Source: Synergistales bacterium (lineage in GTDB: Bacteria; Synergistota; Synergistia; Synergistales; Aminithiophilaceae). From it: a DNA stretch of 64,000 bases. The stretch lies in the NCBI GenBank assembly GCA_018433595.1, contig JAHDQY010000009.1, positions 246,967 to 310,966 of the forward strand, written 5' to 3'. Shown one piece after another: positions 59,183 to 64,000 of this stretch; positions within the stretch are counted from its first letter, which is position 1, and the number at the start of each line of letters is the position of its first letter. The position numbers and the translations under genes were made by a program. The notes below the pieces were generated by a model that did no database searches, was not told where the DNA came from, and saw nothing but the letters and a program-made list of their open reading frames with translations.

Positions 59183-60284
59183 GCCGCCTCAATACCTTTC
59201 TTAGTGTTAAAATAAAACGCTCATTTTCTTCTCTGAGCCCAATGGTGATTCTAATGTAATTTTTAAAGCCAAAATCTGAACCTGGCCTCACAATTACGCC
59301 CTCTTTTAGCAGGGCATCACAAATGTCATCGGCATTGTCTATATTTATTAATATAAAGTTCGTAAAGGTTTGGTGTACCCTAACCCCTATATCTTTCAAT
59401 GATTTGATCATGTTTTCTCGTTCAGCTATAGTTTTATTTCTAACATCAATAATATAATTTTCTTGATCAAGCGCAGCAACTGCCGCAGCTAACCCTGCTT
59501 GCGTTACTCCAAAAACACGCCGTACTTTCGTGTAGCTATCGACTAATGGTTTTGGCGCTATGGCGTAACCAACTCGCAATCCCGCCAAACCATATATTTT
59601 CGAAAAAGTTCTTAAAATAGCGACTGAACCAAGCTGCCTGAATAGATCAACGCCGTTCAGGTACAGCGGATCGGAAACATATTCGGCATAGGCTTCATCT
59701 ATAATAAGAAGGATTTGTTTGCTTTCAAGGTAACTGGAAAGCTTAATTAGATCGTTTTTAGAGACGAACAGCCCTGTCGGATTATTGGGATTACATAAAA
59801 CGACAGCCTTTGTTTTAGAGCTGCACTTGTCAACGAGACCTTCGATGTTCGGCATGAGGTCTTCCCCGAGAGGAACTTCGATGCAGGTTGCACCGGCAGC
59901 TGTTGCCGAAAGACGGTACAAGGGGTAAGTCGGGATCGGAAAGACGACTTCGTCGCCCTCGTCAATGATTGCCTGAAAGAGAGAATACAACACTCCCTCT
60001 GTCCCTGCTCCAACCATGACTTCTTGGGGTGAAACACCCCATTTCCTCGCAATGGCTCGTCTTAGATGGTAGGCTGCAGGGTCAGGATAACGCGAAACGT
60101 CTAAGGCCGCCTTAAGAATTGCTTCTCGAACGGATTCCGGAAGTGGCCAAGGATTCTCATTGGAAGAGAGACGAACAACATCACTTAAGCCAAGTTCTCT
60201 CTGAACTTCCCCAATGGGTTTCCCTGGGCGGTAAGCTTCGAGTTCCTTGAGGGATTTTCTTGTGAGTCGTTCCAACCAAGTCAA
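59169..60284 (-). CDS. hisC: Histidinol-phosphate aminotransferase family
   Basis: PLP aminotransferase, fold type I: LSSNENPWPLPESV, CNPNNPTG, IDEAYAEY, and the PLP lysine in RTFSKIYGLAGLRVGYA. 371 residues from TTG 60284 with ggagg 8 bases upstream, giving the usual N-terminus KSLKELEAYRPGKP. No other his gene is present, so it may serve aromatic or another amino acid. Composition shifts inside the gene (28% GC at 59341-59400, 55% at 60001-60060). Confidence 0.88.
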   Translation of the reverse strand: MTWLERLTRKSLKELEAYRPGKPIGEVQRELGLSDVVRLSSNENPWPLPESVREAILKAALDVSRYPDPAAYHLRRAIARKWGVSPQEVMVGAGTEGVLYSLFQAIIDEGDEVVFPIPTYPLYRLSATAAGATCIEVPLGEDLMPNIEGLVDKCSSKTKAVVLCNPNNPTGLFVSKNDLIKLSSYLESKQILLIIDEAYAEYVSDPLYLNGVDLFRQLGSVAILRTFSKIYGLAGLRVGYAIAPKPLVDSYTKVRRVFGVTQAGLAAAVAALDQENYIIDVRNKTIAERENMIKSLKDIGVRVHQTFTNFILINIDNADDICDALLKEGVIVRPGSDFGFKNYIRITIGLREENERFILTLRKVLRRLGIR

Positions 60285-60297
60285 AATGGCAACCTCC

Positions 60298-61617
60298 TCA
60301 TTGAAGGCTGGGTAGCTCTCTAAGAGATGTTGCTGTTGGAGAGCAAACATCATTTTCGTTTGAAATAAAAATCTTACCGCCAAGGTCATTCATTTTGTCA
60401 ACGAAATTTTCATAACCACGCCAAAGGTGATGCGTTTCCTTCAAAAGGGTAGTTCCTTTTGCAGCAAGGCCAGCAATAGCCAAGGCAGCACAAGCCCTGA
60501 GATCGGTGCCATGAACTTCTGCTCCATTTAAAAACGGCACGCCTGTTACAATCGAGGTGTTTCCCTGAAGTTCAATTTGAGCCCCCATGCGCTTCAACTC
60601 ACCTACGTGCAAAAAACGGGATTCAAAAACCGTTTCATGAATCACACCTGTTTTTTCCGCTAAACAGAGGAGAACCATCATCTGCGGTTGAAGATCCGTA
60701 GGGAAGCCTGGGTAGGGCAACGTCTTCAGCGTGACTCCCGTAAGAGGACGGTCCACGCGAACGGTTACAGAAGACTCTTTAACCATCAACGAGGCCCCTG
60801 CCTCCTCAAGCTTCGCTAAGAGGGCTTCCATATGTTCCGGAACGACGTCAATAACGGTAACTTCCCCTCCGGTAGCCGCTCCGGCAATCAGAAACGTTGA
60901 GGCTTCGATGCGGTCAGGGATAACAGTCATCGGGCCGCCTTTCAACGTTTCAACACCCTGAATGTGAATGGTTCCGGATCCAGCTCCTTCTATCACGGCT
61001 CCCATCGTTGTGAGCGCTTGGGCAAGGTTCGTGATTTCCGGCTCTCGAGCCGCATTTTCAAGAACCGTTTCCCCCTTAGCACTAGCTGCAGCCATTAGAA
61101 GATTTTCCGTAGCCCCAACGGAGGGAAAATCGAGGTAGATACGGCTTCCTCGGAGGCGGCCAGGGGCCGTCGCGTAGACGGCTCCTCTCCGAATTTCAAG
61201 GTTAGCCCCCATTCGTGCGAGGCCCTTGAGATGCAGATCGATAGGACGGCTTCCAATGGAACATCCTCCGGGGAGGGGAAGTATCGCTTTACCTCTTCTT
61301 GCCAAAAGTGGCCCGAGGACAAGGGAGGAAGCACGCATTTTCCGCACGAGCCCTTCGGGAGTTTCAAAAAGTCTTGGATCATGAGTGATGTTGATCTGCA
61401 TCAATTCACCGCTGTGATCGACCTTCGCTCCGAGGTGGCGCAGCAGATCAGCCATGATAGCCACATCATCCAGCCGTGGAACACGGTTGATTAAAACGGT
61501 GCCCTCCTCCAAAAGGAGTGTGGCTGCCATAATAGGAAGTGCAGCGTTTTTCGCACCCTGCGCTCGCACGGTCCCAGAAAGCCTGACTCCGCCTTTAATA
61601 CATAAAATGTCACCCAA
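60298..61617 (-). CDS. murA: UDP-N-acetylglucosamine 1-carboxyvinyltransferase
   Basis: First committed step of peptidoglycan synthesis, using phosphoenolpyruvate. ICIKGGVRLSGTV and GAKNAALPIMAATLL open the protein; the fosfomycin-target Cys is at about residue 119 in LPLPGGCSIGSRP. 439 residues from TTG 61617 after gaggtgag, or GTG 61626. Cys rather than Asp predicts fosfomycin sensitivity. Confidence 0.95.
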   Translation of the reverse strand: MGDILCIKGGVRLSGTVRAQGAKNAALPIMAATLLLEEGTVLINRVPRLDDVAIMADLLRHLGAKVDHSGELMQINITHDPRLFETPEGLVRKMRASSLVLGPLLARRGKAILPLPGGCSIGSRPIDLHLKGLARMGANLEIRRGAVYATAPGRLRGSRIYLDFPSVGATENLLMAAASAKGETVLENAAREPEITNLAQALTTMGAVIEGAGSGTIHIQGVETLKGGPMTVIPDRIEASTFLIAGAATGGEVTVIDVVPEHMEALLAKLEEAGASLMVKESSVTVRVDRPLTGVTLKTLPYPGFPTDLQPQMMVLLCLAEKTGVIHETVFESRFLHVGELKRMGAQIELQGNTSIVTGVPFLNGAEVHGTDLRACAALAIAGLAAKGTTLLKETHHLWRGYENFVDKMNDLGGKIFISNENDVCSPTATSLRELPSLQ

Positions 61618-61708
61618 ATATCTCACCTCAAATGATCAGTGAAAAATATAATAAACACTAGCGATTCGGAGATTACTCTTAATTATATGGTTATTCTAGG
61701 CCATTAAG

Positions 61709-62611
61709 CTACATAAAACCAAAAGAAACACCAATAATCCAAAACGCAGCAATAACAGAAAGAAAATGCATAAAACCTAGAAAAAGAATAACCTTGCCCT
61801 CTGATAGCCCTTTATCCAATAAGACATGATGAAAGTGACCCCTATCCGGCTCAAACGGAGAGGAAAATTTACTCATGCGACGTGCCATCGCAATAAGAGT
61901 ATCAAAAACAGGAACGCCACCAAAAAAAATCAAAAAAAGGATAAGTCGATAAGGACTAAGAGATATAAAAGAGAATCCAAAGTCATAAACGAGTATGGAA
62001 GCGCACAAATATCCCAACAAAGTGCTGCCCCCATCTCCCAAAAATGTGTACGCCTTGGGGAAATTCCAAATAAGTATTCCAAGGCATAGTCCCAATAGCC
62101 CTGACCACCAAAGACCTCCTCTATGCGAAAGCGCAACAAGCGTTGTTAGCGAAGCAAGAGATATTGCAAGGCCATTCATGCCATCAATTAAATTAAAGGC
62201 GTTAATCATTCCTGTAATCCAAAAAATAAGAATTATTTTTGATAAAAAATCAACTTCAACAAAGCAAACCACAAAAAAAGAAGATATAAGATGTGTTAAT
62301 AGGCGAATTTTAGGAGAAAGAGATTTTATGTCGTCAAAATATCCGATCAAAAAGACCAAGCAAGAGCCTGTTATTATAGGGGCAAAGCTTCTCCCTAACG
62401 CTCCGCTGGCTAATGATAACAAAATAACTCCTGACTCAACGACAAGCCCCCCGCCTCTAGGAATAATTCCTTTATGGCATTTTCTACCACCAGGACAGTC
62501 TAAAATCCCATAGCGTTCTGATATTCGGACGGAAAGCGGTGTTAGAATGGAAGCCCAAAAAAACATAAAGAGCCATATCGAAAAATGATTATTGCATAAA
62601 ATAGAAAACAT
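61709..62611 (-). CDS. Polyprenyl-phosphate GlcNAc/MurNAc-1-phosphate transferase (TagO/WecA type)
   Basis: Integral membrane protein of 300 residues with about nine helices. Family motifs: GYFDDIKSLSP (Mg-binding Asp pair), NAFNLIDGMNGLA, NFPKAYTFLGDGGSTLLGYL and the basic DRGHFHH, which marks the WecA/TagO branch rather than MraY. It probably starts an undecaprenyl-linked surface glycan. It starts 2 bases after rpiB-upp and lies 91 bases before murA. AT-rich. Confidence 0.88.
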   Translation of the reverse strand: MFSILCNNHFSIWLFMFFWASILTPLSVRISERYGILDCPGGRKCHKGIIPRGGGLVVESGVILLSLASGALGRSFAPIITGSCLVFLIGYFDDIKSLSPKIRLLTHLISSFFVVCFVEVDFLSKIILIFWITGMINAFNLIDGMNGLAISLASLTTLVALSHRGGLWWSGLLGLCLGILIWNFPKAYTFLGDGGSTLLGYLCASILVYDFGFSFISLSPYRLILFLIFFGGVPVFDTLIAMARRMSKFSSPFEPDRGHFHHVLLDKGLSEGKVILFLGFMHFLSVIAAFWIIGVSFGFM

Positions 62612-62613
62612 GA

Positions 62614-63825
<1,212 letters not shown>

Positions 63826-63864
63826 CGATTGGATTTCACCTTGCTCTCACTTGGCGTCTCTTCC

Positions 63865-64000
63865 TCAGTTCAGGAGCAGGGTGAGCATGGTTCCGGCAGC
63901 CACGGCGGTGCCGATGACTCCGGCCACGTTGGGACCCATGGCGTGCATGAGGAGGAAGTTGCCCGGGTTCTCCTGCTGGCTGACGCGCTGGACGACGCGC
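63865..64000 (-). CDS. Na+-translocating decarboxylase beta subunit, C-terminus (partial)
   Basis: The last 44 codons before the window edge read [20 protein letters not shown], then [18 protein letters not shown] and LTLLLN. This matches the C-terminus of OadB/GcdB/MmdB, the membrane beta subunit that couples decarboxylation to Na+ export. Which decarboxylase (oxaloacetate, methylmalonyl-CoA or glutaconyl-CoA) cannot be told here. Confidence 0.85.
   Translation of the reverse strand, partial: RVVQRVSQQENPGNFLLMHAMGPNVAGVIGTAVAAGTMLTLLLN

Noticed and set aside
61618..61708. AT-rich gap before murA considered as a promoter
   Set aside because: TATTAT and TATATT occur but no -35 at suitable spacing, and such AT-rich DNA gives chance hexamers.

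Overview
The window reads as a densely packed core chromosome segment of an anaerobic, amino-acid-fermenting, diderm-type bacterium, most consistent with the phylum Synergistota. This is an inference from gene content and layout: no 16S rRNA or other phylogenetic marker was searched. Supporting signs are an MEP (DXP) isoprenoid pathway, histidine ammonia-lyase, an arginine deiminase plus ornithine carbamoyltransferase pair, a Na+-translocating decarboxylase beta subunit, SpoIID with no sporulation context, and RpiB-Upp and MEMO-AMMECR1 fusions. Almost every gene is housekeeping. I see no rRNA, tRNA, CRISPR array, prophage or insertion sequence.

Layout. Positions 1-20144 are plus strand: the end of a MurG-like gene, then murC-murB-ftsQ-like-ftsA-ftsZ-SPOR protein (wall precursors and divisome). 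A molybdenum-cofactor block follows (moeA, a MoeA-PBP fusion, moaA, moaC and a two-part Mog), then rapZ-yvcK-whiA, a glycogen-debranching-like protein, and the glycolytic operon gap-pgk-tpiA, closed by a perfect hairpin. Positions 20284-31454 are minus strand: xseB-ispA-dxs-tlyA-nadK-recN, the rplU-prp-rpmA operon, obg, nadD, an LCP protein and rsfS. rpmB is alone on plus at 31552. Everything from 31758 to the end is minus strand. In order of transcription (right to left) it starts with the last bases of a decarboxylase beta subunit. Next is a 12-gene envelope/isoprenoid run: rpiB-upp, tagO-like, murA, hisC, P-loop-Asp23, udg, uppS, cdsA, dxr, rseP, ispG, speE. Then come arcA, argF, a possibly frameshifted zinc-ribbon gene, nadE-yebC-ruvC-ruvA-ruvB-DUF2905-spoIID-queA, a MEMO/AMMECR1-radical SAM-hutH operon, and mltG-YqeH-like GTPase-tldD-ftsK-thiN.

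How the genes work together. Many junctions are 4-nt NTGA overlaps, so translation is probably coupled. The window covers most of the route from isoprenoid precursors (Dxs, Dxr, IspG, IspA, UppS) to lipid carrier and peptidoglycan (MurA, MurB, MurC, MraY/TagO-like, MltG) and to septation (FtsA, FtsZ, SPOR, FtsK). RapZ, YvcK and WhiA are Gram-positive-style regulators of central carbon and division. Arginine deiminase and ornithine carbamoyltransferase, and histidine ammonia-lyase, fit energy from amino acids.

The most interesting items are: hutH in one apparent operon with a MEMO-AMMECR1 fusion and its radical SAM partner; a P-loop ATPase fused to an Asp23/Gls24-like domain inside the envelope operon; a MoeA fused to a periplasmic-binding-protein-like domain; an RpiB-Upp fusion; a ruvA that seems to start at CTG; a debranching-enzyme-like protein with a degraded active-site motif; and sharp changes of base composition inside single genes.
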